Notes: generated by a model from the letters alone, not told the origin. 35,312 nt of DNA from Bacteroidota bacterium (GCA_021323535.1 JAJONO010000058.1:1-35312); one strand, 5' to 3'. Shown: positions 23,032-31,646, counted from the stretch's first letter. Made by a program: numbers and translations.

Positions 23032-25134
23032 ATGAGAATAACCCCCTTCTTACTTTTATTAATAGTACTGGCGCAGCATACATCAGGACAGAATCTTTCC
23101 GGAAAAAATGAACTGCTGGATACGGTAAAGCTTGATATGGCCCATAAAAAGGCCCTTGATCTTGTCTCTGGAAAACCCAAAGAGGCTCTTGAATTATGTC
23201 GGCAGAACCTCACATTGGCCCGTAAACTAAACAATACATCACAGATCATTAAAAGCCTTTATGGAGTAGCATGGTGCTTTCAGTCGATGGGCCAGCATGA
23301 TTCAGTGTCTTACTACATCTTCAAAGGATTAAATTTGAGCGAAGACATAAACAACAAAGCGCTAATCGCGGAAGGACAAAAACGTGTTGGTAATTTATAC
23401 CTGGGAACTCACGATTATTATAAAGGATTAGAATGGCATGGCCTGGCGCTTGCCTATTACCAGAATCAGAAAGATACGCTCAATGAGGCCATCGTAAACG
23501 TAAACAGAGCAGCGTGTTATTCTTTTCTGAAAAAGTATCAGATAGCTCTTGAAATTCTTAATCGTTCGGAACAGATCATTGAGCCACGGTTTAACGATCA
23601 GGAAAAAAGGAAGGCCTCGCTCCTGAGTAATCTTTATATTAACAAAGCATACATTTATAGTAAGACGGGCGACACCATTCTTGCCATAGCTAACCTGGAA
23701 AAATCTTACCAGATGGCAAAGAGCCATGATCAATACTACATGTTACAACAAACGTGCAATAACCTGGGAGCTATTTACTATTTAAATGAAAACTATCCTA
23801 TGTCAAAAAAATATTTACTGGAGGCAGTTGAATTAAGCCCAAAAGTAAATAACCTTACGCTCAACGCCGAAATCTATAGAACACTGGCGTATGTTTACGA
23901 ACAGGAAAAATCGTATAAGCCGGCGTTTGAGTTTCTTGTCCGCAATCATGAAATTTCGGATAGCATGAGTTTTGAGACACAGATCATGAATGCCAACAGG
24001 CTCGACAGTAAATACAAGGCAGAAAAGAACGAATTGGAAATGGTTATCAAAGATTCAAGGATCAGGTTAAGGAACAACCTCATTGTTATTATTATTCTCT
24101 CTTCGGTACTCGTTCTCTCTGTTCTTTACATCATCCTGCTTCGCACAAAAAAATTTCTGAGTAAAGAAATTAAGGTGAAGAATGAAATTATAAAACAGAA
24201 AGATGAAGTGGAAAAGGAACTTGAGCTTAAAAATGCGGAATTAATCAATGCGGAAAATATGCTGAAAGCAAAGAAGCATGAAATCGATATAGCCAATGCT
24301 CTGCTTGAGAAGAGAAGCTACGATATTACCATGGCCTCTGCTTTTCTTGCTGATAAAAACCACGAACTTGAAGGCATTACAGAGGCACTTGGAAAAAGCC
24401 GCGAGGAACTTGACACTGTTAAGGAAGTTCTTTCCAGTGAAATAGAAGCCAAAGAAAAAATTCTTTCCGAAAAAGAAAAAACAGATTTTATCCTTTCAGA
24501 AAAAATAAGCGAGTTAAAAACAATCGAAGTGTTACTAGAGGAAAGGAATCTTAAACTTCAGGATATAGGCGCTCAACTTTCTGAACAGCACTCTGAATTG
24601 GAAAGAACCAATGAATTACTGGAAGAAAAAAATAAAGAAATAGAAACGGTTTCTATTCTGCTGGAAGAAAAAACCATTGAAAGCATTCAGAAGGAACGAT
24701 CGCTGGATAAAAAGAATGAGGAACTAATCGCTTATGCGGTATTACTGGCGCAGAAAAACGAGATCATACAAAACTCCATTGACAGGATCAATCACCTCAA
24801 CGCTGAAATTCCTTCTAAGATCAGTACCAATCTTAAAGGAATCGTTTCCGACCTCAAGTATAATAATAACGAAACAACCTGGCGCGAATTTGAGCAGCGG
24901 TTTATGAAACAGCACAGCGATTTCTACGAAAAACTGGCGCGCAATTTTCCTGACCTTACCCCAAATGAAATACGCATGTGCGCACTTTTAAAGCTCAACA
25001 TGAGCACAAAAGAAATCGCGTCTATTACTATACAAACCATTCGTGCTGTTGAAGTGGCACGTCATCGTATCAGAAAAAAGATGAACCTTCCGAAGGAAAG
25101 TAATCTTGTCAATTATCTTAAGCTTAACACCTGA
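23032..25134 (+). CDS. Membrane-anchored TPR / coiled-coil / LuxR-type transcriptional regulator
   Basis: The 700-aa protein begins with a signal-peptide-like segment (1-19). Degenerate tetratricopeptide repeats cover about 30-330 and a transmembrane helix lies at about 347-370. A charged coiled coil (about 375-600) is followed by a LuxR/GerE helix-turn-helix (about 642-692: LTPNEIRMCALLKLNMSTKEIA .. AVEVARHRIRKKM). The TPRs should face the periplasm and the DNA-binding domain the cytoplasm. Within the coiled coil, residues 406-580 are near-continuous 14-residue repeats of the form xxxxLLxxKxxExx, with one 7-residue offset near 476-496. The architecture is a known Bacteroidetes class; the length and regularity of the coil are notable. 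It is divergent from the beta-helix gene, its most obvious candidate target. Confidence 0.88.
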   Translation: MRITPFLLLLIVLAQHTSGQNLSGKNELLDTVKLDMAHKKALDLVSGKPKEALELCRQNLTLARKLNNTSQIIKSLYGVAWCFQSMGQHDSVSYYIFKGLNLSEDINNKALIAEGQKRVGNLYLGTHDYYKGLEWHGLALAYYQNQKDTLNEAIVNVNRAACYSFLKKYQIALEILNRSEQIIEPRFNDQEKRKASLLSNLYINKAYIYSKTGDTILAIANLEKSYQMAKSHDQYYMLQQTCNNLGAIYYLNENYPMSKKYLLEAVELSPKVNNLTLNAEIYRTLAYVYEQEKSYKPAFEFLVRNHEISDSMSFETQIMNANRLDSKYKAEKNELEMVIKDSRIRLRNNLIVIIILSSVLVLSVLYIILLRTKKFLSKEIKVKNEIIKQKDEVEKELELKNAELINAENMLKAKKHEIDIANALLEKRSYDITMASAFLADKNHELEGITEALGKSREELDTVKEVLSSEIEAKEKILSEKEKTDFILSEKISELKTIEVLLEERNLKLQDIGAQLSEQHSELERTNELLEEKNKEIETVSILLEEKTIESIQKERSLDKKNEELIAYAVLLAQKNEIIQNSIDRINHLNAEIPSKISTNLKGIVSDLKYNNNETTWREFEQRFMKQHSDFYEKLARNFPDLTPNEIRMCALLKLNMSTKEIASITIQTIRAVEVARHRIRKKMNLPKESNLVNYLKLNT

Positions 25135-25186
25135 GTTTTCTGAAACTTAGTTAAAGCATACTGCCCTGCCGCGATTCCCGGCGCCT

Positions 25187-25354
25187 TCATTTCATTGTGT
25201 AATCGAGCTGAATCTCTGTAATTTTTATTCTTTTCTTTATTTCAAAAAGAGCCACTTTAATCTCTTCACTTTCTTTTTTTGCATGAAAATAAAGTGAGGT
25301 CCCTGCGTGGTTATTGAGAGGTGTTTTTTTGATATGCTCTGATAAAAGCGACAT
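25187..25354 (-). CDS. Possible 55-aa cytoplasmic protein
   Basis: The reverse frame MSLLSEHIKKTPLNNHAG .. EIQLDYTMK has no signal or membrane segment and is Lys/Glu-rich with a predicted beta-alpha pattern. It is convergent with the LuxR-type gene. An inverted repeat TGTAAC-N12-GTTACA (25360-25383) lies just upstream of its start and could be an operator. No homologue is recognised. It may be a chance frame in the 411-nt stretch between the regulator and the pseudogene. Confidence 0.4.
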   Translation of the reverse strand: MSLLSEHIKKTPLNNHAGTSLYFHAKKESEEIKVALFEIKKRIKITEIQLDYTMK

Positions 25355-25415
25355 AACATTGTAACCTGAAATTAAATGTTACAGGATTTTAATAAAATAT
25401 TAAACAGAGAGATAC

Positions 25416-25530
25416 AGAGTGTAATGACAGATCAGGCGGCCCGGAGCCAGACTTTTTATGGGGAAAGAAACGTTCTGTTAAAGCCCGACTGCATTACACT
25501 TTATCACCCTAAACACTTGCCGTTACGGCA
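25416..25530 (+). other. Structured non-coding stretch upstream of the beta-helix pseudogene
   Basis: A perfect 9-bp pairing AGTGTAATG (25418-25426) with CATTACACT (25492-25500), extended by a G-T and an A-T pair, would close a 65-nt loop. Inside it ACAGA and TCTGT can pair. Just after it is a TGCCG-TTA-CGGCA hairpin (25518-25530), 15 nt before the pseudogene ATG. It could be an mRNA leader, a small RNA or a DNA palindrome; I recognise no riboswitch class. No other feature is seen between 25384 and 25545. Confidence 0.4.
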
Positions 25531-25545
25531 GCTAAAATTAAAGCG

Positions 25546-25970
25546 ATGAATTATACCCACACTCATAGCAGCTTTTCTCTTTCGGATCTTTTTACTTTTT
25601 TCAGGCAAAGACATCTTACTTTGCTGTTAACCTTCCTGTTAATGTATTCATCGCATGCGCAGTTAAACGGATTATACACTGTAGAAAATATCGGCGGAGA
25701 AAATTTTACTTCACTTACAAATGCCGGTGATTTTTTCAACGCAGTTACGCCTTAGGTGTTTCCGGTAATATTACTTTACAGGTAACTTCCAACATTCTTA
25801 GTGAAACCGGCGCCATACAACTGAATGCATTCCCTGCGTTAAGCGTTAATATTGTCCCCGCCAGTGCACCTGTAAAACCATTGTACTGCAATCCTCCAGT
25901 TGCCTCTTCTAATTTTATTTTTCTGAATGCTGCAGACAACGTTACGATCGATGGAACATGGCTGTTAGTG
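25546..25970 (+). pseudogene. Frameshifted, truncated paralogue of the beta-helix T9SS protein
   Basis: The first 69 codons give a signal peptide and ENIGGENFTSLTNAGDFFNAV, closely matching TLGGENYSSLSNAGGLFNAI in the intact gene at 19772-22828. The frame then stops at TAG (25753-25755). Reading one frame over, homology resumes at once: LGVSGNITLQVTSN against LGVNGNIIVKITSN, continuing to NVTIDGTW against NLIVDGRQ. One base appears missing near 25747 (GTTACGCC for GTTAACGCC). After about 25962 similarity ends, and the remaining roughly 900 codons are absent. The stop codon of the convergent reverse gene begins at 25981. Confidence 0.85.
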
Positions 25971-25980
25971 ACAGACATTA

Positions 25981-26547
25981 TCAGAGTTTTAATCTGAGCC
26001 CTACAGTGGTTAAAAATCCATTTGAGTATATAGGTTTGTCTGCTATTTTATCTGCTGTAGCCCCCGTGCCTACTCCGCCTAATTCAATAAAATATGCCAA
26101 TTTCGAAATTGGCCTGAACTCAAATCCGAATAATCCATATCCACCAAGAACAGAACGTTGAGAGGAAAAATCACTGTCAGGTAAAATAGCCAAAACGCCG
26201 CCTTCTCCGTATACAAATATGTTGTCGCTTACCATAACACTTCTGCCTCGAATCCCAAGCTGGAAATTTTGATAAGTTGTCCAGGTAATTTCTGCGCCAT
26301 TAAAATTTTCAAGCCATTGAATATTTGCGCCTACTTTTATTGCTACACTTTTCACAATAAAGTAAGGACTTCTTAAATGCAGACCAATGCCAAAGTCTTT
26401 TTGATATTGATTAACATTAAAACCAATGTCTAATTTATTTGGAGCTACACAAGCCGGACCCGTTTGTGCTGTAACTTGTACTGCCAGCATTACAAATAAT
26501 GCTAAAATTAATAGTGTTGTTTTACTGTTCATTTTCATCTTTTTCAT
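25981..26547 (-). CDS. Small exported beta-barrel-like protein
   Basis: The 188-aa protein has a signal peptide (cleavage near VTAQ, about residue 28). The mature part is glycine- and aromatic-rich with alternating strands (IGLHLRSPYFIVKSVAIKVG, VLGGYGLFGFEFRPIS) and ends GLRLKL, resembling an 8-stranded outer-membrane barrel of the OMP_b-brl type. Two alternative ATGs (MKMNSK, MNSK) lie within the first seven codons. Its 3' end abuts the broken end of the pseudogene, so it or its neighbour may have been involved in the rearrangement. Its function is not known. Confidence 0.75.
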   Translation of the reverse strand: MKKMKMNSKTTLLILALFVMLAVQVTAQTGPACVAPNKLDIGFNVNQYQKDFGIGLHLRSPYFIVKSVAIKVGANIQWLENFNGAEITWTTYQNFQLGIRGRSVMVSDNIFVYGEGGVLAILPDSDFSSQRSVLGGYGLFGFEFRPISKLAYFIELGGVGTGATADKIADKPIYSNGFLTTVGLRLKL

Positions 26548-26630
26548 TGCGTACTCTATTCAGTTTTCAGCATGGCTGTTTGTTTTTTAATTCGTGTTTT
26601 ATGCTTCCCGCTAACTGTTTCGCAAGATGC

Positions 26631-27962
26631 TTACTTATTTTGCCTGATAAATTTTTGTCCCGAAATAAATTCTCCTTTGTCGCCGGTCAGCGTTAGAAAA
26701 TAAACTCCTTCGATAATATTTTTTGTATCTATGGTTAAATGATTCATTCCATCCGGAATATCCTGCGTTATATTTTGTATTTCCCGGCCAAGTAAATCAA
26801 TTATATGCATGGTGATTCTTTTTGGCATTTTCGAATTAATGCTGAAGTGAAGTACATCATTTGCTGGATTAGGATATAACCCCCCAACCTGGATGTTATC
26901 TCTTATGACATAACACATCTCCGTACTCTTCCTGGTACCATCTTCATCTACTGAAGTTATCCGATAATATGTTATTTCTCCTGGCAACTCTTCGCTTACA
27001 TCGAATTCATATTTAGAAGTTATGCTACCAGAAGCAACACGCGCTAACTCTGTAAAGTTTTGCCCGTCTCCCGAATGCTCAATGCTGTAATAGGCGGGTT
27101 TCTTTTCTTCCATGGTTTCCCATGTGAGACGGTTCATTTTTTCTGAAGGGGTACAGTAAAAATTTTTGAAAGCAACGGGCAATGTCGTAAAACACGCGCT
27201 GTTGCAAGGAATGGGGCAGGAGCCAAGGTCCGATCCCCCACCACCGAAATTTGCTCCGGCGTTAGTAAATGTTACAACACTTCCGTTGATCGTTCCTACA
27301 TACACACCGGTTCCATTAAACACTACTACATAATTGCCGGCAATTGCAAAGCCGGTTCCGGCCGACATGCTGGGCAGATTGGATAAGGTGCAGGTTGCTA
27401 AAAGAGTTCCGGAAGAGTTGTAAGCCTGAAGCCATTGAGGATTGCTGGTTCTGATGACGTAAAAATTACAGCACTGATCAACAACAATATCAAAAGGACC
27501 GCCACTTGAAAAGCCACTAACGGTAGTTAAAAGAGAGCCGTTACCGGTGCCGTTATACTGGTACACCTGGCCCGTTGACCCTATAAAATTGTACATACAG
27601 CCTGGTCCCACAGCCATATTAATAGCGGCTGAATTACCGGTTGTGTGGCCGGTGCTTACCCAGGTACTCCCGTTCCAGTAATAATAAGTTCCGGTAATGG
27701 TTGTATAAAATGTGGGAGATGGCGACACTGCGTTCAGGTTTGGCCCATAGGCGAATCCACTGGTAGCAACGGTGGGAAGAGCGATGGATGTAACTACAGG
27801 ATTGGTACCGGGTACCAGGGCTTGAGCAGGATTAAATATTCGGATAGGATTTGCATGAACGTATACCAAACCATTAGGACAAGCTGCCATTTGCCCGAAT
27901 ACCGCGCCTCTGCCCAAGCCCAGGACTAACAACAAAAAAACCCGGCACCTTTTAAAAGACAT
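26631..27962 (-). CDS. T9SS-exported protein with beta-propeller-like N-terminal region
   Basis: The 443-aa protein has a signal peptide (about 1-23, AVFGQ). A 240-residue Gly/Ser/Thr-rich region reads like irregular beta-propeller blades (SGFAYGPNLNAVSP, FDIVVDQCCNFYVIRTSN). A fibronectin-like module (about 265-355, LPVAFKNFYCTPSEK .. YYRITSVDEDG) comes next, then a type A sorting domain (about 360-443, LYPNPANDVLHF to KFIRQNK). The same module precedes the sorting domain in the 1018-aa beta-helix protein. Its function is otherwise unknown, and its start lies 4 nt from the promoter -7 box. Confidence 0.85.
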   Translation of the reverse strand: MSFKRCRVFLLLVLGLGRGAVFGQMAACPNGLVYVHANPIRIFNPAQALVPGTNPVVTSIALPTVATSGFAYGPNLNAVSPSPTFYTTITGTYYYWNGSTWVSTGHTTGNSAAINMAVGPGCMYNFIGSTGQVYQYNGTGNGSLLTTVSGFSSGGPFDIVVDQCCNFYVIRTSNPQWLQAYNSSGTLLATCTLSNLPSMSAGTGFAIAGNYVVVFNGTGVYVGTINGSVVTFTNAGANFGGGGSDLGSCPIPCNSACFTTLPVAFKNFYCTPSEKMNRLTWETMEEKKPAYYSIEHSGDGQNFTELARVASGSITSKYEFDVSEELPGEITYYRITSVDEDGTRKSTEMCYVIRDNIQVGGLYPNPANDVLHFSINSKMPKRITMHIIDLLGREIQNITQDIPDGMNHLTIDTKNIIEGVYFLTLTGDKGEFISGQKFIRQNK

Positions 27963-27966
27963 GCTG

Positions 27967-27997
27967 CAAAGTTCTTTTGTGCTTGCCGCAGGTCAAA
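27967..27997 (-). promoter_or_regulatory. Promoter for the 443-aa T9SS protein
   Basis: On the reverse strand TTTG (27997-27994), a 19-nt spacer and GAACTTTG (27974-27967), one mismatch to TAnnTTTG. Only 4 nt (CAGC) separate it from the ATG. Confidence 0.6.
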
Positions 27998-28172
27998 GAA
28001 AACGCACCCCACAATAACTTTACATTCTCCTCACATTTGTTTCAGGTGATCCATCAGGTCGTTTACCCCGATCTTTTATCCTTTGTCCTTGATTCTTTGT
28101 CGATTTAACAAGCCTTAACCCATTCTTAATCCCGTAATTATCAATAAATGAGGCATATTGATAAAAAATTCC

Positions 28173-28180
28173 TATCTTTG
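28173..28180 (+). promoter_or_regulatory. -7 box for typA
   Basis: TATCTTTG matches the consensus, 20 nt before the ATG. No TTG is found at the standard upstream distance. The 238-nt gap before typA otherwise holds only a pyrimidine-rich run of CTTTGTC-like units (28075-28102). Confidence 0.55.
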
Positions 28181-28200
28181 CCCCCTTAAAAAATACAAAA

Positions 28201-30009
28201 ATGTCCATAATCAGAAACATTGCCATTATTGCCCACGTTGACCACGGTAAAACCACGTTAGTAGATAAGATCTTACATACCTGTAAATTATTTCGCGACA
28301 ACCAGCAAACAGGAGAATTAATTTTAGATAACAACGACCTTGAACGCGAACGCGGGATCACCATTCTTGCAAAAAACGTTTCTGTAACCTATAAAGGAAC
28401 AAAAATCAACATTATTGACACTCCTGGTCACGCGGACTTTGGTGGAGAGGTTGAGCGTGTAATGAACATGGCCGACGGTGTTATCCTTTTAGTGGATGCG
28501 TTCGAAGGACCAATGCCACAAACGCGTTTCGTTTTACAAAAAGCAATTGAAGCCGGTAAAAAAGCTTTATTGGTTATTAATAAAGTAGATAAACCAAATT
28601 GTCGTCCTGAAGAAGTTCATGACAATGTTTTCGATTTATTCTTCAATCTTGGCGCTAACGAAGATCAGTTGGATTTCCCAACAGTTTATGGTTCAAGCAA
28701 GCAAGGCTGGATGGGTCCGGATTATAAAAATCCTACTACCGACATTACTTATTTATTAGATACTATTTTAGAAAAAATTCCAACCGCTCCAAAGCGCGAA
28801 GGAACTTTACAGATCCAGATCACTTCATTGGATTATTCAACATTTATTGGTCGTATCGCCGTAGGACGTGTTTTCCGCGGGATCATCAAAGAAAATATGC
28901 CGGTGAGCGTTGTAAAACGTAACGGTGAAATTCAGAAATCACGTATTAAAGAATTATATGTGTTCGACGGTTTAGGAAAAGTCAAAGTTGCTGAAGTGGA
29001 AACCGGTGATATTTGTGCATTTACAGGCATTGAAGGTTTTGAGATCGGCGACACTGTTTCAGATTTCGAAAATCCTGAAGGTATGCCTCAGATGCATATC
29101 GATGAACCTACCATGAGCATGTTGTTTACTATCAACAATTCTCCTTTCTTCGGTAAAGATGGTAAATATGTTACATCGCGCCACTTACGTGATCGTTTAA
29201 TGAAAGAACTTGAAAAGAATCTTGCAATGCGTGTTGAAGAAACAGCTTCACCTGATTCTTATTTAGTATTCGGACGAGGAATTCTTCACTTATCTGTATT
29301 AATTGAAACCATGCGTCGTGAAGGTTATGAATTACAGTTAGGACAACCACAGGTTATCGTTAAAGAAATTGACGGCAAAAAATGTGAGCCGATCGAGGTG
29401 TTGACGGTTGACGTTCCACAGGAATCTTCAAGTAAAGTAATTGACCTTGTAACACAACGTAAAGGAAATTTATTGATCATGGAACCAAAAGGAGATCTTA
29501 CTCACATTGAGTTTGAAATTCCTTCACGTGGTATCATTGGTTTACGTAACAACGTATTAACAGCTACGGCCGGTGAAGCTATCATGGCCCACCGTTTTAA
29601 AGCTTACGAACCATGGAAAGGTCATATCCCTAGCCGTATTGCCGGAGTGTTGATCAGCAAAGACAAAGGAACCGCAGTAGCTTACTCAATTGATAAATTA
29701 CAGGATCGTGGTAAATTCTTTATCGAAGCAGGTGAAGAAATTTATCCGGGAATGATCATCGGTGAACATATTCGTCCTGATGACTTAGTAGTGAATGTTT
29801 GTACAGAAAAACAATTAACGAACATGCGCGCAAGTGGTACTGATGATAAAATGCGTATCGTTCCAAAAATTAAATTCTCTTTGGAAGAAGCAATGGAATA
29901 CATCCAGGGAGATGAATACGTTGAAATTACTCCTCAGCACATTCGTTTACGTAAAATTCATTTAGATGAAAACGTACGTAAGCGTGAAAGCAAAAAACTG
30001 GAAGCATAA
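28201..30009 (+). CDS. typA: Translational GTPase TypA/BipA
   Basis: This 602-aa ribosome-associated GTPase of the EF-G family acts in 50S assembly and stress or cold growth. G1 is AHVDHGKTT (11-19); the switch I region contains ERERGITI, G3 is DTPGHADF and G4 is NKVD. EF-G-like domains II, III and V are followed by the BipA-specific C-terminal domain ([19 protein letters not shown] .. [15 protein letters not shown]). The length matches the family (about 600). Arg codons are mostly CGT and Leu codons often TTA, as in strongly expressed genes. It is followed by a hairpin terminator. Confidence 0.97.
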   Translation: MSIIRNIAIIAHVDHGKTTLVDKILHTCKLFRDNQQTGELILDNNDLERERGITILAKNVSVTYKGTKINIIDTPGHADFGGEVERVMNMADGVILLVDAFEGPMPQTRFVLQKAIEAGKKALLVINKVDKPNCRPEEVHDNVFDLFFNLGANEDQLDFPTVYGSSKQGWMGPDYKNPTTDITYLLDTILEKIPTAPKREGTLQIQITSLDYSTFIGRIAVGRVFRGIIKENMPVSVVKRNGEIQKSRIKELYVFDGLGKVKVAEVETGDICAFTGIEGFEIGDTVSDFENPEGMPQMHIDEPTMSMLFTINNSPFFGKDGKYVTSRHLRDRLMKELEKNLAMRVEETASPDSYLVFGRGILHLSVLIETMRREGYELQLGQPQVIVKEIDGKKCEPIEVLTVDVPQESSSKVIDLVTQRKGNLLIMEPKGDLTHIEFEIPSRGIIGLRNNVLTATAGEAIMAHRFKAYEPWKGHIPSRIAGVLISKDKGTAVAYSIDKLQDRGKFFIEAGEEIYPGMIIGEHIRPDDLVVNVCTEKQLTNMRASGTDDKMRIVPKIKFSLEEAMEYIQGDEYVEITPQHIRLRKIHLDENVRKRESKKLEA

Positions 30010-30049
30010 TCCGGCAGATTGTAAATTATAGATTTATATCTTTAAATGA

Positions 30050-30075
30050 GGGAAGCAGAAATGTTTCCCTTTTTT
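30050..30075 (+). terminator. Rho-independent terminator of typA
   Basis: Stem GGGAAGCA / TGTTTCCC (one G-T pair) with a GAAA tetraloop (30058-30061), then six T (30070-30075). Confidence 0.85.
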
Positions 30076-30107
30076 GTTTGAAGCAGAAATGTTTCCCTTT
30101 TTTGTTT
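30052..30107 (+). repeat. Perfect 28-nt tandem duplication covering the typA terminator
   Basis: Positions 30052-30079 and 30080-30107 are identical. The second copy keeps a 6-bp version of the stem, the GAAA loop and its T-run, but lacks the first GG of the stem. Confidence 0.9.
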
Positions 30108-30118
30108 TATAAAATCAG

Positions 30119-30126
30119 TAAATTTG
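30119..30126 (+). promoter_or_regulatory. -7 box for the serpin-like lipoprotein gene
   Basis: TAAATTTG matches TAnnTTTG, 11 nt before the ATG at 30138. The nearest upstream TTG is at a non-standard 14-nt distance. Confidence 0.5.
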
Positions 30127-30137
30127 ATTATAAAGTA

Positions 30138-31304
30138 ATGAAAAGGGTTTTAGCTATTAACAAAGAAATTTATAGAAAGTTTTATCTTTTAATCTCGTTT
30201 GCCTTCTTACTTCTTGTTTCCTGTGAAGATCCTCCGAAAGAAATTGCCCCCGAAACCAAACAGGAAAGTAAATTAGTTGTTAATAGCGATAGTATTGAAA
30301 TGGTAGAAGCTTTAAAAGCTTCCATGAAGGATGATTCTCTGTTGGCTGAAATGACAAAAAAAATGAACGATACTATAAGCGCAAACGAATTTCCTTTAGT
30401 AAAAATCCTAGACTCTAACGCTACAACTGAATTTGTTCCAACACTTGAACATAAGTTAAATCAGAAAAACAATATTTATTCAGCCTCTTTTTTATTTGCC
30501 TGGAATAAATTAAAATCTATAGTAAAATCGGTTAAAGAAAGTCCGGAGAACTCGCAGGATTTCAAATTAGTAAATCAATCAGCTTCATTTAAGGATGTCC
30601 TTTCTAACACCGAATATACAACGAACGTTATTGCAATGAAAGATAAGATCGATGTCTTTTCATTCATGAATCTTTCACTCGAGTTCAGGCCTCGTCTCGA
30701 AAATCTTGAAGGCGCACTTAATTTTAATGGGACAATGGTTGAAGCCTTTGGATTAAAGCACTCCAAATTGATTACAGGAGATTGTTTTCAGATTTTATAT
30801 ATAAAGGATGACAATAATTTTATTTTAAAACTAATTCCACACGATAAAAACCATGAAATCATTTTTGTAAAAGGCGTTGATATGAACGGAAGTTTTTCGG
30901 AAATACTCAGCCGGGTGCAAAATCAGATTGAACTCGGTAAGGAAGACAGGAAAACTAATCCTTGGTTGTATACATTGTCACATAAAGAAGATTTCATTTC
31001 CATACCGTGTATTTCTTTTAATTTTGATAAAACGTACAAAAAAATATTAAATCAGAAAACAGAAACTGCTATAGGTATTTATAGGGTTACGCAGGCCCGT
31101 CAAAAAACAGCAATGGTATTAAATGGATCTGGCGCAAAAGTACAAAGCCTTTCTATTGTTGAATTAACAAAATCGATGAGACCTAACAAACCGAAATCTC
31201 TTATATTCAATAAACCATTTTTCATCATGTTCAGGAAAGTTAATTCGAAGTATCCGTATTTTGCAATGACAGTAAATAACGCAGATCTTATGATAACGAA
31301 ATAA
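30138..31304 (+). CDS. Lipoprotein with divergent serpin-like fold
   Basis: The open frame begins at a TTG (30078) inside the duplicated terminator, but ATG 30138 gives a proper lipoprotein signal (LLLVSC, Cys29) and a 388-aa protein. Several stretches line up with the serpin core: GTMVEAFG, FQILYIKDDNNFILKLIPHD (serpin strand pair and hairpin), ISIPCISFNFDKTYKKIL (like the LPKF..YDL region), and FNKPFFIMFRKVNSKYPYFAM at 357 onward, which matches the serpin strand after the reactive loop (FNKPF is identical in human alpha-1-antitrypsin). The hinge before it, GAKVQSL (about 332-338), lacks the small-residue GTEAAAA consensus, so inhibition by loop insertion is doubtful. This is my own alignment by eye. 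The alternative is an unknown lipoprotein. Confidence 0.6.
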   Translation: MKRVLAINKEIYRKFYLLISFAFLLLVSCEDPPKEIAPETKQESKLVVNSDSIEMVEALKASMKDDSLLAEMTKKMNDTISANEFPLVKILDSNATTEFVPTLEHKLNQKNNIYSASFLFAWNKLKSIVKSVKESPENSQDFKLVNQSASFKDVLSNTEYTTNVIAMKDKIDVFSFMNLSLEFRPRLENLEGALNFNGTMVEAFGLKHSKLITGDCFQILYIKDDNNFILKLIPHDKNHEIIFVKGVDMNGSFSEILSRVQNQIELGKEDRKTNPWLYTLSHKEDFISIPCISFNFDKTYKKILNQKTETAIGIYRVTQARQKTAMVLNGSGAKVQSLSIVELTKSMRPNKPKSLIFNKPFFIMFRKVNSKYPYFAMTVNNADLMITK

Positions 31305-31327
31305 TCCTTTTTTACAGGATTCGTTCG

Positions 31328-31355
31328 GGAAATTTTTAACTGCGACCTAATTTCC
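31328..31355. promoter_or_regulatory. Dyad upstream of the CsbD gene
   Basis: GGAAATT (31328-31334) and AATTTCC (31349-31355) form a perfect 7-bp inverted repeat with a 14-nt spacer, about 50 nt upstream of the csbD-like start. No TAnnTTTG box is present in this gap, which would fit an alternative sigma factor; this is inference. Confidence 0.35.
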
Positions 31356-31404
31356 ACATTCCGCTGGCAACAAAATTGATAGACTGATATAAAAATCAAA
31401 TATC

Positions 31405-31596
31405 ATGCATAGCAAAGAATTAAAATTAAAAGGCAACTGGAACGAGATCAAAGGGAAGATCAAGCAGCAATATGCCGACTTAACCGACGACGATCTTAAA
31501 TATGACGAAGGAAAAGATGATGAGCTTATCGGGCGCCTTCAGAAAAAGATCGGTAAAACAAAAGAAGAGGTTATTGACTGGATTCAGAGTCTTTAG
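31405..31596 (+). CDS. CsbD-family stress protein
   Basis: The 63-aa protein is small, acidic-basic and hydrophilic. [26 protein letters not shown] and the closing [18 protein letters not shown] match the CsbD family of short general-stress proteins (sigma-B controlled in Bacillus, YjbJ in E. coli). Its biochemical role is unknown. It is monocistronic with its own strong terminator. Confidence 0.93.
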   Translation: MHSKELKLKGNWNEIKGKIKQQYADLTDDDLKYDEGKDDELIGRLQKKIGKTKEEVIDWIQSL

Positions 31597-31616
31597 GAGC
31601 TATTAAAAAATGTCCT

Positions 31617-31646
31617 AAAAGCCTGTCGCTGCCGACAGGCTTTTTT
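31617..31646 (+). terminator. Rho-independent terminator after the CsbD gene
   Basis: Stem AAAAGCCTGTCG / CGACAGGCTTTT, loop CTGC, T-run 31641-31646. Confidence 0.93.

Noticed and set aside
19542-25354. Possible homology between the 75-aa and 55-aa small proteins
   Set aside because: Only a similar start (MS-x-L) and a Lys-rich end are shared; alignment by eye is not better than chance.
25418-25500. Terminal inverted repeats of an insertion sequence
   Set aside because: The 9-bp pair encloses only 65 nt with no transposase fragment and no flanking target duplication.
28075-28102. CTTTGTC-like pyrimidine run before typA as a fourth dyad repeat
   Set aside because: Only one arm is visible; no complementary arm is found within about 100 nt.
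30078-30137. TTG-initiated extension of the serpin-like lipoprotein
   Set aside because: It begins inside the duplicated terminator and would bury the lipoprotein signal; ATG 30138 is correctly placed.
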